A stretch of DNA of 64,000 bases, taken from an uncultured Gemmataceae bacterium (GTDB lineage Bacteria > Planctomycetota > Planctomycetia > Gemmatales > Gemmataceae). Each line of letters begins with the position of its first letter. Positions within the stretch are counted from its first letter, which is position 1. The stretch is from positions 1 through 64,000 of the forward strand of contig CALDUY010000026.1 of the NCBI GenBank assembly GCA_937923405.1. The letters run 5' to 3'. Shown here piece after piece: positions 10,692 through 20,454 of this stretch. The translations under genes were made by a program, and so were the position numbers. The notes beneath the pieces are model-generated. The model made no database searches and was not told the origin of the DNA. It saw only the letters and a list, made by a program, of their open reading frames with translations.

Positions 10692-11073
10692 AACTCGACT
10701 TCAACTCCGCGCAAGCACGAATTACTGCCTGAAATACCCCCATTCGGCCTGTTCCGTGACCGTTGTCAACCAGTATCGACCGAGCAACACATTTCCCTGT
10801 AACAAAAGCCGGCCGTGGATCCTTGTTTCCAGGCTGATCCCCTGGAGCAATCAGATCGTGGCCGTCGACGAACACGCCATACCCCCTGGCGAGCGTCGTG
10901 CTGACGGGAGCGAATCCGACCATGCCCAGATCGGCGCGGCTCCGTCAAAGAACTCCTGCTTGGAAATGTGAGGGGGTGCCTATACGGTCGAACCCCATCG
11001 CTGTCAAGATGAAGATCTGGCGTGCAGCGACTGGCCTGCTAGACTGGAAGTACCTGCTGCAAGGAGTCCTCCC

Positions 11074-12360
11074 ATGACGACGTCTCGGCTGGCGTTCTGC
11101 CTGGTTGTGTGTCTGCCGCTCACAGTACACGCGGGGTTGCATTACTCCGAGGAGAAATATGCTGAACTGCCGGCCCGCTGGAGAGGGTTCCTGCTCGATC
11201 AACGGGCCTTACGTCAGATCGCCGTCCCACCGTCGAAGGAAGTGCCAGCCAGCCTGCTGCGGCAGCAGTATCAACGAGAGGCCGAGCGGCTTAGCCAATT
11301 GGAGAACCCCACGGCAGACGAAATTGCCGATCTGGGAGCGCTGTGGGTTCGATTAGGCGAGCCGGCCAAGGCCGTTGAGGTGCTGCGACCTGCGGTTCGG
11401 CGTCATCCGGGGCATTTCCGGCTCGCTGCGAACTTGGGTACGGCGTGGCAGATGCAGGGCGACCTGCCCCGGGCGGCGGAAGCGCTCGCCGAGGCGGTTC
11501 GCCTCGCTCCTGACAAGCAGCGGAAATTGGAGGAACTTCATCTCAAGCTCGTCCGTGCCCGCATGCGGGAGAAGCCCGGCACGCAATCCCTTGACGCGCT
11601 CTTCGAGGTGACCTGGATAGACTCGACTCGGGAGTATCTTATTGGTCGTTTCGAGCCTGCGGTTCGCAAGGTGCTCACCCCGACCGTGATTGCCCAGGTG
11701 CAACAACTGGCCCTGTGGTTACCAGCCGATGGACGGTTGTTGTGGTTGCTGGCGGAACTGGCTAATGGCTACGGCGACGTCGGTATCGCCGCTGCCATCA
11801 TGGATGGCTGCGTCACCGAGTTTGGCCTGCGCGATCCGCAACTGCTGGCCCATCGCAAACGCTTGCGTGAGGCTGTCGCCGCTGCCGACAAGAAGCAACA
11901 CGAGGAACACGTCAGTCAGTTCGAGCCGCGCTCGGCTCGACCGCTGTTAAGCAAGGCTAGCCTAGCGGCGTTACCCCCGATCGATCGCAAAGGGACAAAC
12001 TCCTTGGCTTGGGAAGTACTTGCCGAGACGACGCTGGATCGGCAACTACGACCGACCTTTGCCAAATACCTCCGCGACCTGGACGGCCTGCAAGTCGAGA
12101 TGCGCGGCTTTATGCAACCCTTGGGCGAGGATACCGACTTGGGCGCATTCATGCTCGTCGAGCATCCCATCGGCTGCTGGTTCTGCGAAATGCCAGAGTT
12201 GACCAGCATCATGCTCGTGGAGCTGCCTGAGGGCAAGTCGGGACGGTTCACGCGCGAGCGCATCCGGGTCACGGGCCGACTGATGCTCAACGCTAACGAT
12301 CCGGAAAACTTCCTCTACACCTTGCGCGAGGCTAAAGTTCGCGACGATCTGGCCGAATAA
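11074..12360 (+). CDS. Exported TPR protein with C-terminal DUF3299-like domain
   Basis: A 428-aa protein with a signal peptide (MTTSRLAFCLVVCLPLTVHA). TPR-like helices occupy about 60-160 (ALWVRLGEPAKAVEVLRPAV and a similar next unit), followed by a helical middle part. The C-terminal 100 residues begin VEMRGFMQPLGEDTDLGAF, resembling DUF3299 domains, and include a cysteine pair in GCWFCEMPE. AAGGAG lies 7 nt before ATG 11074. The next gene, a Ser/Thr kinase, starts 73 nt downstream on the same strand, so the two may be cotranscribed. The function is unknown; a periplasmic metal- or cell-envelope-related role is only a guess. Confidence 0.7.
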   Translation: MTTSRLAFCLVVCLPLTVHAGLHYSEEKYAELPARWRGFLLDQRALRQIAVPPSKEVPASLLRQQYQREAERLSQLENPTADEIADLGALWVRLGEPAKAVEVLRPAVRRHPGHFRLAANLGTAWQMQGDLPRAAEALAEAVRLAPDKQRKLEELHLKLVRARMREKPGTQSLDALFEVTWIDSTREYLIGRFEPAVRKVLTPTVIAQVQQLALWLPADGRLLWLLAELANGYGDVGIAAAIMDGCVTEFGLRDPQLLAHRKRLREAVAAADKKQHEEHVSQFEPRSARPLLSKASLAALPPIDRKGTNSLAWEVLAETTLDRQLRPTFAKYLRDLDGLQVEMRGFMQPLGEDTDLGAFMLVEHPIGCWFCEMPELTSIMLVELPEGKSGRFTRERIRVTGRLMLNANDPENFLYTLREAKVRDDLAE

Positions 12361-12433
12361 CCTGGTGTCGAGTTGATACCACAGCGCCAGGAGTAACCAA
12401 TTTATGTTGCATACTCCGCGTCGAGGAGTCTTA

Positions 12434-14266
12434 ATGTCACTGGCCGCGGAGGGCATGATCCCCGTTCTGGGCGGCTGTGCTGGAGCGCTGGTCGGTGGTC
12501 CCGATGCCGGCGCGATTGGTGGGGTCATGGGCGTGTTCGTCGGTCAAGCCGTCGAACGCGTCATCAACTTTTTCGGCATTCGCATCGTCGATTGTTGGAC
12601 GAACTGGTTTCGCCAGCATACCCCGGAAGAACGCGACGCCGCCTTGACCGAACTGGCCAATCTGCCAGCTGAGGAAGCCCGCAAGCAGGCCTCCCAGCTG
12701 ATCGATGAGTTGGTGCTGGAACCGATCGACGCGGCGGATCGTGAGGTGGCGATTAGCTATCTGTCACTGTTGCCTTTGGCGCTGGATCGTGCCCTGCCGC
12801 GCCAGGCGAACACTGGTCTGCGGTCGCTGCCGCCGACTATCTCGTTCGACGAACCCGCCCAGTTACTTAGCTTGTTGCCGATGACGTTGCCGCCCTACCC
12901 AGTGGGAGCCGAGGTGCCAGACACTCCCTACAAGCTCGACGCCCTTCTGGGCTGTGGTGGGTTTGGAGCCGTTTATCGCGCCAGCACCCGGACCTTGCAA
13001 CATCTGCCGTTGGCTATCAAGTTCTGTCTGGATCCAGCTCTGGCCAAGTCGCTGCAACGTGAACAGACGAACCTCGAACGGCTGATGAAGGCCGGTGGTC
13101 AGGACTGGTCGCCCCGTGTTGTTCGCTTGTATGGCTATGATCTGGAGCATCCCACGCCCTATCTGGTTTACGAGTTCGTCACGGGGGGCGACCTGATCCG
13201 CTATGTCGCCGAGCAACGCGAGAAACTCGGACGCCCACTCAACCCCGACGAGGTCTTGAAACTGATCGAGCAGATCACCGAGGCACTGGCGTTTGCTCAC
13301 TCGCATGGTTTGGTGCATCGGGATCTGAAGCCGGCTAACGTGCTGGTCGAAAGCGGCGTGTTGAAGCTGGCCGACTTTGGACTGGGTGGAGTGACGGCGG
13401 CACGGGCCGTACAAACTAGCCGAATCGGGGCCACCACGGTTGACACGCTCAGTGCCGCCGACCAGGCGAGTTTGTTCCGTGGCGCGGGCACGCCGTTGTA
13501 CATGTCGCCGGAGCAACGGCGCGGCCAAGCTCCGGATCCGCGACACGATCTCTACAGCCTGGGGGTCATGTGGTATCAACTGCTGGTCGGCGATGTGTCC
13601 CGAGAATTACATCCCGGCTGGGCCAAGGAACTGACACTTCGCTTTCAGGTGCCGCGGTCTCACATCAACTTGATCGAGTCATGCGTCGGTTGGTTCGAGG
13701 AACGTCCGAAAACCGCTGGGGAACTGCTGGAGCAGATTCGGGGCTTGTCCAACGAGAAGAGCGGTGGCACGGGAGCGGGGCCATCTCCCACGAACGAGAT
13801 CGGCAACCCCGCTCAGGGTGAGCCGGCGATCGTGGCAGCTCCCTTGGTGACCCCTTCGACTGTAGCGTTGCCTTCCGACGAGATGCGTCTGGGACTGCTT
13901 CAGTCGAAGTTACGGCAACTGAATGAGGTATATAAGAGCTTAAAAGTGGTTGATGGTTGGGTCTGGGTTCTTGGGCCGGCTGCGGGCGCGGCTGTGGCCT
14001 GGGGCGTCTTTGCCATCGAGAGCCGACTTCCTGTTGTTTTGAATCTGTTCGGGCTGATCTGCTGTTTTGTCCTTGCCTGGTATATTCGTTTTTGGCGTGA
14101 AGGCAGTCTGCAACTCCGACGGATCGAGCTGATCCGCACGCTGACTCAGGAGTTTCCGGCGATCGTGCAAAGCTGGGGCGGCGAGGTGATGCTGCACGAT
14201 GCCGAGATGGTTCAACGTCTGGTGCAGCGCTATGCCACGGATCAACCGCCACTCGGTACCGACTGA
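12434..14266 (+). CDS. Membrane-associated Ser/Thr protein kinase
   Basis: A 610-aa Hanks-type kinase. The first 45 residues form a glycine-zipper-like hydrophobic stretch (LGGCAGALVGG, then GGVMGVFVGQ). The kinase domain (about 160-430) has P-loop GCGGFGAVY, VAIK-type Lys (LAIKFC), HRDLKPANV, DFGLGG and MSPEQRRG. Two hydrophobic helices follow near the C-terminus (WVWVLGPAAGAAVAWGVF and LPVVLNLFGLICCFVLAW). The start at ATG 12434 has GAGGAG 5 nt upstream; ATG 12404, also with an upstream AGGAG, would add 10 residues. It is convergent with the T6SS ClpV gene. A link to T6SS signalling, as for PpkA elsewhere, is possible but unproven. Confidence 0.85.
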   Translation: MSLAAEGMIPVLGGCAGALVGGPDAGAIGGVMGVFVGQAVERVINFFGIRIVDCWTNWFRQHTPEERDAALTELANLPAEEARKQASQLIDELVLEPIDAADREVAISYLSLLPLALDRALPRQANTGLRSLPPTISFDEPAQLLSLLPMTLPPYPVGAEVPDTPYKLDALLGCGGFGAVYRASTRTLQHLPLAIKFCLDPALAKSLQREQTNLERLMKAGGQDWSPRVVRLYGYDLEHPTPYLVYEFVTGGDLIRYVAEQREKLGRPLNPDEVLKLIEQITEALAFAHSHGLVHRDLKPANVLVESGVLKLADFGLGGVTAARAVQTSRIGATTVDTLSAADQASLFRGAGTPLYMSPEQRRGQAPDPRHDLYSLGVMWYQLLVGDVSRELHPGWAKELTLRFQVPRSHINLIESCVGWFEERPKTAGELLEQIRGLSNEKSGGTGAGPSPTNEIGNPAQGEPAIVAAPLVTPSTVALPSDEMRLGLLQSKLRQLNEVYKSLKVVDGWVWVLGPAAGAAVAWGVFAIESRLPVVLNLFGLICCFVLAWYIRFWREGSLQLRRIELIRTLTQEFPAIVQSWGGEVMLHDAEMVQRLVQRYATDQPPLGTD

Positions 14267-14453
14267 GCCGCCTTGCGGAACTGAACAGTAAGTTGCCCCA
14301 GACTTGAGAGGTTCAACTCAGCAAGCTAAGTAGCGATGGCAGCAGAGAGCCGCTGTGGTTTGGCTCGCGCACAATCAGTCTAACCTAAAAGCGATCTCTG
14401 TAGTCAGTAGATAATTGATCCTTCCTCTCTGCCTCCAACGGTTCTTGCAAACC

Positions 14454-17102
14454 TCAATTAAGCTGGTAGGTAAACCCACCCTGACTATCCAGACCAACCT
14501 GGACGCGGGTAACCGGCTGAGCCTCTGCCATGCGGGCGAGGAACTGACGGGCCAGGTCGGGCAGTAATGTTCCCGTCAGGATGTGATCTACGTTACGCGC
14601 GCCGGACTCGACCTCAGTGCAGCGGCTGGCCACGGTTTGAATCACCTGATCGTCATAGACAAACTCGGCCTTGTGATTGGCTCGCACCCGCTGGGCGATC
14701 TGGTTGAGCTTCAGTCGGATGATGCGCTTCAGCACCTCGTCACCCAGAGGATAGTACGGGATGACCTCGCAGCGACCTAGGAAAGCTGGCTTGAACGCTT
14801 TCAACAGTTCGGGACGCAGCGCTTGCGCTAGTCCCGCTGGGTCGGGCCGGGTGTCGGGGTCGGCCGTCAGCTTCATGATGCCGTCCGTGCCCACGTTCGA
14901 GGTCAGCAGAATGATGGTGTTCTTGAAGTTTACCTCGTTCCCGCTGGAATCTTGGAGCATGCCTTTGTCAAAAACCTGATAAAACAGCTCCTGTACATCC
15001 ACATGAGCTTTCTCGATTTCATCGAGCAAGACCACGGAATGCGGTTTGCGGCGCACCGCCTCGGTGAGGACACCACCCTCGCCGTAGCCGACCAGTCCCT
15101 TAGCTGAGCCGGTCAGGTTGGACACCTTGGACGATTCCTTGTACTCAGACATGTTGATAACGACCATGTTGCGATCGCCGCCATACAGAATGTCGCTGAG
15201 GGCGATGGCTGTCTCCGTTTTGCCCACGCCGGAAGGCCCGACCAAGAGGAACACTCCCAGAGGGCGGCGCGGATCGGCCAGGTCGGCTCGTGATGTCTGG
15301 ATGCGCTGGGCAATGGCCTGCAGAGCGTGATCCTGACCAACGACACGCTCAGCGAGTCGCTCCTTCAGCGCCAGCAACATATTGATCTCGTTCAGCACCA
15401 TCTTGCCAACTGGAATCCCGGTCCAACTGGAGACGATCTCCGCGACCGACTGCGACGACACCTCGGCAAACACCAGAGGCGTTTCGCCCTGGAGTTTGGC
15501 CAACGCCGCCTGCTTCGCTTGCAGTTCGTTACGCAGTTGATTCTTTTCCGGCTCAGATAACTTAGTTTGATCGTTCACGAGAGCGGCTTCCAATTTGCTG
15601 CGTGTTTCTTGGATGGCCGCGACGAGTTTTTTCTCCTCTTGCCATTGTCGGGTCAAGTCATCGAGTTGTTTCTGAGCTTCGGCCTTATCCTGTTCTACCT
15701 GGGCAATCCGATCGTCATTGCTAGCGCCATCGACTTGTTCACGTCGCAACAATTCCAACTCGACCTCGGCCAATTCGATGCGACGCTGGCAATCTTCGAG
15801 AGGAGCGGGAGTAGCGGATTGGCTCAGAGCCACCCGGGCGCAAGCGGTATCGATCAAGCTGACCGCCTTATCGGGTAACTGACGATCACTGATGTAGCGA
15901 GCCGACAGCCGAACCGCGTCCTCGATGGCTTCCTCGACGATGCGAACCCGATGATGCTTTTCAAGCATCTTGGTCAGGCCGCGAATCATTTGCACCGCCT
16001 TGGCTTGATCAGGCTCGGCAACTTTAACGACCTGAAAACGGCGTTTTAGAGCGGCGTCTTCCTCGAAGTACTTTTTGTACTCAGCCCAGGTAGTGGCTGC
16101 GATGGTGCGAAGTTCGCCGCGGGCCAGCGCTGGTTTGAGCAGGTTGGCCGCGTCCCCCTGTCCGGCTTGTCCGCCCGCACCGATCATCGTGTGAGCTTCA
16201 TCGATAAACAGGATAATGGGGGTCGGCGAAGACTTTACTTCCTGAATGACGCTCTTGAGCCGGTTCTCGAACTCGCCCTTCACGCCCGCGCCGGCCTGCA
16301 ACAAGGCCAGGTCCAGCGTTCGCACCGACACGCCACGCAGCGACTCGGGCACCTCATTGGCGGCCACGCGCAGGGCGAACCCCTCGACAACGGCGGTTTT
16401 GCCCACGCCGGCCTCGCCGGTTAGGATCGGGTTGTTCTGGCGACGCCGCGTGAGAATATCGATCACTTGTCGGATCTCAAAATCGCGTCCAACCACGGGG
16501 TCGATCTTACCTTCTCTTGCTCGTGCGGTCAGATCCTGAGTGAACTGATCCAGCGAGGGGGTTTTGCTATCACCTGTAGGACGAGGCGATACATCGCTGG
16601 GTTCCGTCGCGACTGTGCCTCCCTCCTCGGGGGAATCGAGCAAAAGTTTCGGCAACTCTTGCTGCAAGCGGTCAGGGAAGACCTTGCGGAGTTCCGGGAC
16701 GGCTTCGCGTAACGACGGGCCGATTGCGCTGTCGGACAGCATGGCAGTCAGCAACACACCGCTACGAATGCGTGAGTGATTGAAGGTTACCGAAGCCAGC
16801 ATCCAAGACTCACGAACCAGATCTTCAATTTCTTTAGACCAACCCGGCTTCGAGCCGTTGCCTCGACGTAATTTCTCCAAGGCCCGGGTCAGATCACGAC
16901 GCACCGCTCCAAGATTGACTTCAAAGTGTTGCAGCACGCGCAACGCCTCGGAGTCGGGCAATTCCAGCAAACCATGAAGCCAGTGAATTACCTCGACATA
17001 GTCATGCAACATGCGCCGACAGAGATTCACCCCGTGGCTGAGGCCCTCGACACAGGTGTTATTGAGCTTCTTGAGCAGAGTGCTCCACTCGACCGGAATC
17101 AT
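14454..17102 (-). CDS. tssH: Type VI secretion system ATPase TssH (ClpV)
   Basis: An AAA+ disaggregase of 882 aa that recycles the contracted TssB/TssC sheath in type VI secretion. It has a Clp N-terminal domain (1-150), AAA1 with Walker A GEAGVGKT (229-236) and FIDEAH, a coiled-coil middle domain (about 430-540) and AAA2 with GPSGVGKTETA and LLDEIEKAH. The N-terminal region (SLVxLLxxL-like helices and the NHSRIRSGVLLTAML segment) matches ClpV rather than ClpB. It follows tssG by 6 nt on the same strand. TssB/C, Hcp, VgrG and the TssJLM membrane complex are not in the window. Confidence 0.88.
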   Translation of the reverse strand: MIPVEWSTLLKKLNNTCVEGLSHGVNLCRRMLHDYVEVIHWLHGLLELPDSEALRVLQHFEVNLGAVRRDLTRALEKLRRGNGSKPGWSKEIEDLVRESWMLASVTFNHSRIRSGVLLTAMLSDSAIGPSLREAVPELRKVFPDRLQQELPKLLLDSPEEGGTVATEPSDVSPRPTGDSKTPSLDQFTQDLTARAREGKIDPVVGRDFEIRQVIDILTRRRQNNPILTGEAGVGKTAVVEGFALRVAANEVPESLRGVSVRTLDLALLQAGAGVKGEFENRLKSVIQEVKSSPTPIILFIDEAHTMIGAGGQAGQGDAANLLKPALARGELRTIAATTWAEYKKYFEEDAALKRRFQVVKVAEPDQAKAVQMIRGLTKMLEKHHRVRIVEEAIEDAVRLSARYISDRQLPDKAVSLIDTACARVALSQSATPAPLEDCQRRIELAEVELELLRREQVDGASNDDRIAQVEQDKAEAQKQLDDLTRQWQEEKKLVAAIQETRSKLEAALVNDQTKLSEPEKNQLRNELQAKQAALAKLQGETPLVFAEVSSQSVAEIVSSWTGIPVGKMVLNEINMLLALKERLAERVVGQDHALQAIAQRIQTSRADLADPRRPLGVFLLVGPSGVGKTETAIALSDILYGGDRNMVVINMSEYKESSKVSNLTGSAKGLVGYGEGGVLTEAVRRKPHSVVLLDEIEKAHVDVQELFYQVFDKGMLQDSSGNEVNFKNTIILLTSNVGTDGIMKLTADPDTRPDPAGLAQALRPELLKAFKPAFLGRCEVIPYYPLGDEVLKRIIRLKLNQIAQRVRANHKAEFVYDDQVIQTVASRCTEVESGARNVDHILTGTLLPDLARQFLARMAEAQPVTRVQVGLDSQGGFTYQLN

Positions 17103-17108
17103 GGTAAG

Positions 17109-18230
17109 CTACCCTTCGTGAACGCGAACGACGACTGCGGAACTGAACAGAGCGTCTTCGACTTCGCGAGCCGGTTGTTGACTGGTCAACCAGGTGTTCC
17201 AGCCCAGACGCGGCCCCGGAATCTCGTCGCTGAGTTGGCATTCGGGAACCGAATCGGCTCGCAGTACCGGTTGCACATCAAAATCGAATTCTGTGCCAGC
17301 ATATAGACGAACCAAATGGACGAGCAAAAAAAACGCCTTATAGTCTGGCGTGGGCGAACGATCGGGTAAAAAGGTGAGGAATTGGGGGTAAGTCAACGGC
17401 CCCAAACGGAGGCGAATTTTGCTCTGGCAGTCGAAGACTCGTTCGCCCACTACAGTGTCCAATCCCAACGAACTATTGCCCTGAGCCAGCCCCAGGCGGG
17501 TTTGACTACTTGGCTCCAATTGCAGCCATTGTCCAACAAACTGCTGGACACGCACCGGGACACCGAAGTAGTCGCTCAACAGTGCTTCCAGTCCCACGGC
17601 ATTGCGTTTGCGCTGGGCCAGCAGTCCCGAGTAGTAGAGCAGCGATAGATCTTCGACCTGGGCGAGGAGCCGTTCGCGAGTGCGTCCAGTCTCGATGGCG
17701 ACGACACGCAAGCGATGACGCAGTCCCGGAGTGCCGAGTCCGATAAAACTATGCAAAATGCGAGAAAAAGGATCGAGTTCTTCCCGAAAGGCTTCGCCTC
17801 GTTCGTAACCGACCCAGAAGCGGTACTTCTCCCAGGCGCGATAGAACAAGGAGATGAGACGATGATTAAACAGATCGAGCCAGTCGCGGAGTGCCCGACG
17901 CTCTTCGCCCTTGCGTTCGCGTTCGAGGCGGAGCAACAGTTCCGTGTAGTGCCGGGGCAGCACTCCCGAGGGGCCGGTCAGCCCTAGGAAGGTCACGGTC
18001 ATCTCGGGCACAGTCGAGCCGGGCGGCGGTTTGCGGATTTCGTGGATACTGCTTGGGGGAAAAGTTAGTGAAGCCAAGGCGCGGAAGCGAACCACCTCAT
18101 GCGAGGGCGGACCAGAACGCCCCACACGCGCGCGTTCCGGAGCCAACCGATGAAGCAGTCGCACGGCCTGGAAGAAGTCGAAGTTGAAGGCTTCGTCGAA
18201 CAGTTGCTTTTCGATACTACGCGGTGCCAT
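17109..18230 (-). CDS. tssG: Type VI secretion baseplate subunit TssG
   Basis: A T6SS baseplate wedge protein (VasB/ImpH family), 373 aa, the usual length. The N-terminal helix (FNFDFFQAVRLLHRLAPER), the FRALASLTFPPSSI strand, GLTGPSGVLPRHYTELLL and FNHRLISLFYRAWEKYR are all diagnostic. TssG normally binds TssF and TssK; tssF, usually directly upstream, is absent, and a subtilisin-like protease gene occupies that place, 70 nt away. GAGGGG lies just before ATG 18230. tssH follows after 6 nt. Confidence 0.88.
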   Translation of the reverse strand: MAPRSIEKQLFDEAFNFDFFQAVRLLHRLAPERARVGRSGPPSHEVVRFRALASLTFPPSSIHEIRKPPPGSTVPEMTVTFLGLTGPSGVLPRHYTELLLRLERERKGEERRALRDWLDLFNHRLISLFYRAWEKYRFWVGYERGEAFREELDPFSRILHSFIGLGTPGLRHRLRVVAIETGRTRERLLAQVEDLSLLYYSGLLAQRKRNAVGLEALLSDYFGVPVRVQQFVGQWLQLEPSSQTRLGLAQGNSSLGLDTVVGERVFDCQSKIRLRLGPLTYPQFLTFLPDRSPTPDYKAFFLLVHLVRLYAGTEFDFDVQPVLRADSVPECQLSDEIPGPRLGWNTWLTSQQPAREVEDALFSSAVVVRVHEG

Positions 18231-18300
18231 TACCCCTCGTTACCTGGCTGGAAAAATCTGTTGCGATTCTGATGCACAGGCGATAATTCCGCAAGACGAC

Positions 18301-19089
18301 TCAACGACGTTGCCGCGCCTGAAATAGCCAGTAGAGCAGGGCTTTCATCTCAAACGGTTTCAAGGCGGGACGCAACGACAACAGCCGGGCTGCGATGCCG
18401 GACAGGTGCGGAGCGGCCCAGCTCGTGGCTGGCTCGGCGGCGAACGGTCCTAAGTAGCCCCGCCCATGTGCCTGAAACTCGATCTGCTCACACAAGCGAT
18501 AGGCGAAGTCGAGCGGATCGGCGAATTCGCCTTTATCCACCGAAAGCAGCGGCGGAGCGAACATCGCCGGATAACTCCGCGTCAACGGATGATCATTGTG
18601 AGCCGCAGCGATGACCAGTACATCACGATAATACGCTTCTTCAATGGTCCTCATCAATTCCAACCGTCGCGGCACCTGGGCCAGTCGCTGTTCGGGCACT
18701 CCTAGCGAAAGGTTAATCAGCTTTACGCGCCACTGATCCATGGCCCAGCGCAGGGCACGAATGACCACCCGAACATCACAGCTACTCATCGGACCGAACA
18801 CGTCCGCGCTGAACAGTTGCACCTTCGGGGCCAAACTGAGCAGCACGTCGGCCACCGTCGTGCCGTGTGGACTAGACGGTTGATCGTTGTCGGGCAATGG
18901 CTCGGGTCGATCTTCGCGAAAGAGGGCTCCTTCGATCGGAAGCATTTGGGGATGCTTTCGTCGCAGGCGTTGCCGATCCACGCCCGAATCAAGGATGGCG
19001 ACCCGCACGCCTTCCCCATTGGCACGCGGATCACGCAGCAGCAGTTCTGGACGCAGGAGAGCAAAAAGTTGCTCGAAGACGTCACTCAC
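18301..19089 (-). CDS. Subtilisin-like (S8) serine protease in the T6SS-type cluster
   Basis: A 262-aa S8-family peptidase with an intact triad: D34 (AILDSGVD), H75 (SPHGTTVAD) and S223 (ATSWAAPHLSG). The likely oxyanion Asn is N165 (AAHNDHP). The usual GTSMAAP is changed to ATSWAAP. There is no signal peptide or pro-domain, so it appears cytoplasmic. The start is placed at GTG 19089, which overlaps the regulator stop (GTGA) and has GGAG 9-10 nt upstream; an in-frame ATG at 19155 would overlap that gene by 70 nt. It lies between a REC-GAF regulator and tssG. A role as T6SS effector or as regulatory protease cannot be decided from the sequence. Confidence 0.78.
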   Translation of the reverse strand: MSDVFEQLFALLRPELLLRDPRANGEGVRVAILDSGVDRQRLRRKHPQMLPIEGALFREDRPEPLPDNDQPSSPHGTTVADVLLSLAPKVQLFSADVFGPMSSCDVRVVIRALRWAMDQWRVKLINLSLGVPEQRLAQVPRRLELMRTIEEAYYRDVLVIAAAHNDHPLTRSYPAMFAPPLLSVDKGEFADPLDFAYRLCEQIEFQAHGRGYLGPFAAEPATSWAAPHLSGIAARLLSLRPALKPFEMKALLYWLFQARQRR

Positions 19090-20327
19090 GCCCCGGACTC
19101 CTGACCGCAGGTCTCGTCGAGCAGTTGCCGCAATTCTTCCACCAAACGGGTGCAATGAGCGACGGCCCGGGAGCCATAGCGCAAGGCCAACACGCGAATC
19201 GCTTCGGCCAGCCGCAGCATTGCCGAGGCGTCGAGATCTTCCGTGGAACAGTTCGACAGGCCCTGACGCAGTTGTTCCATCACATCGTCGGGAGGCATCT
19301 CGGCTCGCGGAGTGCCTAGCGTTTGCGACACCTCCTCACTGGCTCGCAGAGCGGCGGCGACTGCGTCAAATAACATTTGCTGCGTCTGATGTTCCGCCAA
19401 CCCCTGACGCAGCAGATCACCGCCAAACTCCGCTGCCGCCTGCACTAGCTTGCGATCCGCCGCGGTGAACGGCTCCGGTTTGTCGAACAACTCCAGCACC
19501 ACCTGTAGTCCAGAGGAAACACGGATCGGGGCGGCTAGGATATTGCCTCGCCCGCGCTCAAATGGCTGTAGCTCAATCGTGCCATCCTGGGTCAGTCGGT
19601 CGAGCCGCTCAACGGTCTGGGGCTGCTGCATGCTGACGACACAGCCGGCCAACGATCGGGAGAAGGGGGCCAGATCTACCTCCAGGCGTTGCCCATGAGC
19701 GTCATAGGCGCGGCACGATTCCGCCGGCTGACGCGACTCGTCGTACTGATGCACCAGCAACACGCCGTCTTGGGCGTGCGTCGCACTGAGCAAGAACGTC
19801 ACTAGACTGCGCACCGCCACGGGCAGCGGTACTGGATCCTGCAGGGCAGTCGTCGTCTGCACCAGGGGCAAGATGCGTTCGACTGCGTCGCGGAACGCCG
19901 CTAGGTTGCGGGTGAGTTGTTTCTCTCGCCGAGCTGGACGAATCCGTTCGAGCTGCTTGCGAACGGCACGAATAAAGGCCGTTCGGTCGAGATCCTGGTT
20001 CTTGTCCAGATAATCGCGCACCCCCATACGCATGGCCATCAGCGGCGTCGCCTGGTTGGCGAAGCCGGTGACCATGATGGCGACGATGTCGGGATTGAAC
20101 AGCGTCAGATCTTCCAGTAATTGCAAACCATCCTGTCCCGCGCCAAGGTTCCAATCGAGAATGGCCAAGTCGATCTGGTGCTGATCGGCCAGTGCTAACG
20201 CCGCTGCCGCATCTCCCGCGGTCAACACTCGACAGCTCAGGTCGGCTTCGTCGAGCCATTCCCGAAAGGTGCGACGAACTGGCTCCTCGTCATCTACGAT
20301 CAACACCGTTTCGACCGCTTCCCCCAT
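19086..20327 (-). CDS. Response regulator with REC and GAF-like domains
   Basis: A 413-aa protein. The REC domain (about 5-125) has the acidic pocket DDEE, the phospho-acceptor Asp in LAILDWNLG and a TGF switch residue (IMVTGFANQ). A GAF-like module follows (about 160-300; DGVLLVHQYDES, NILAAPIRVSSGLQVVLELF, FTAADRKLVQAAAEFGG). The helical C-terminus has no recognisable DNA-binding or enzymatic domain. GGGAG lies 7 nt before ATG 20327. It is the first gene of a run with the S8 protease, tssG and tssH, and its stop overlaps the protease start. No cognate histidine kinase is adjacent. A post-translational regulatory role in the cluster is inferred. Confidence 0.72.
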   Translation of the reverse strand: MGEAVETVLIVDDEEPVRRTFREWLDEADLSCRVLTAGDAAAALALADQHQIDLAILDWNLGAGQDGLQLLEDLTLFNPDIVAIMVTGFANQATPLMAMRMGVRDYLDKNQDLDRTAFIRAVRKQLERIRPARREKQLTRNLAAFRDAVERILPLVQTTTALQDPVPLPVAVRSLVTFLLSATHAQDGVLLVHQYDESRQPAESCRAYDAHGQRLEVDLAPFSRSLAGCVVSMQQPQTVERLDRLTQDGTIELQPFERGRGNILAAPIRVSSGLQVVLELFDKPEPFTAADRKLVQAAAEFGGDLLRQGLAEHQTQQMLFDAVAAALRASEEVSQTLGTPRAEMPPDDVMEQLRQGLSNCSTEDLDASAMLRLAEAIRVLALRYGSRAVAHCTRLVEELRQLLDETCGQESGA

Positions 20328-20454
20328 GCCTTGACTCCCTGAAACTGAGACGAAAACGGTTTGTCAACCGGAATACACAGTAGCAGGCGATGGTAGTTCA
20401 TTTGGGGCAAGTTTTCGCTGTTCCTGGATAGTGTATTTTTTTCGCTCTTATTAC

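Noticed and set aside
10690..10923. Minus-strand 77-codon frame before the sigma leader
   Set aside because: No ribosome binding site at its ATG and no recognisable family; kept only as a remark in the leader entry.
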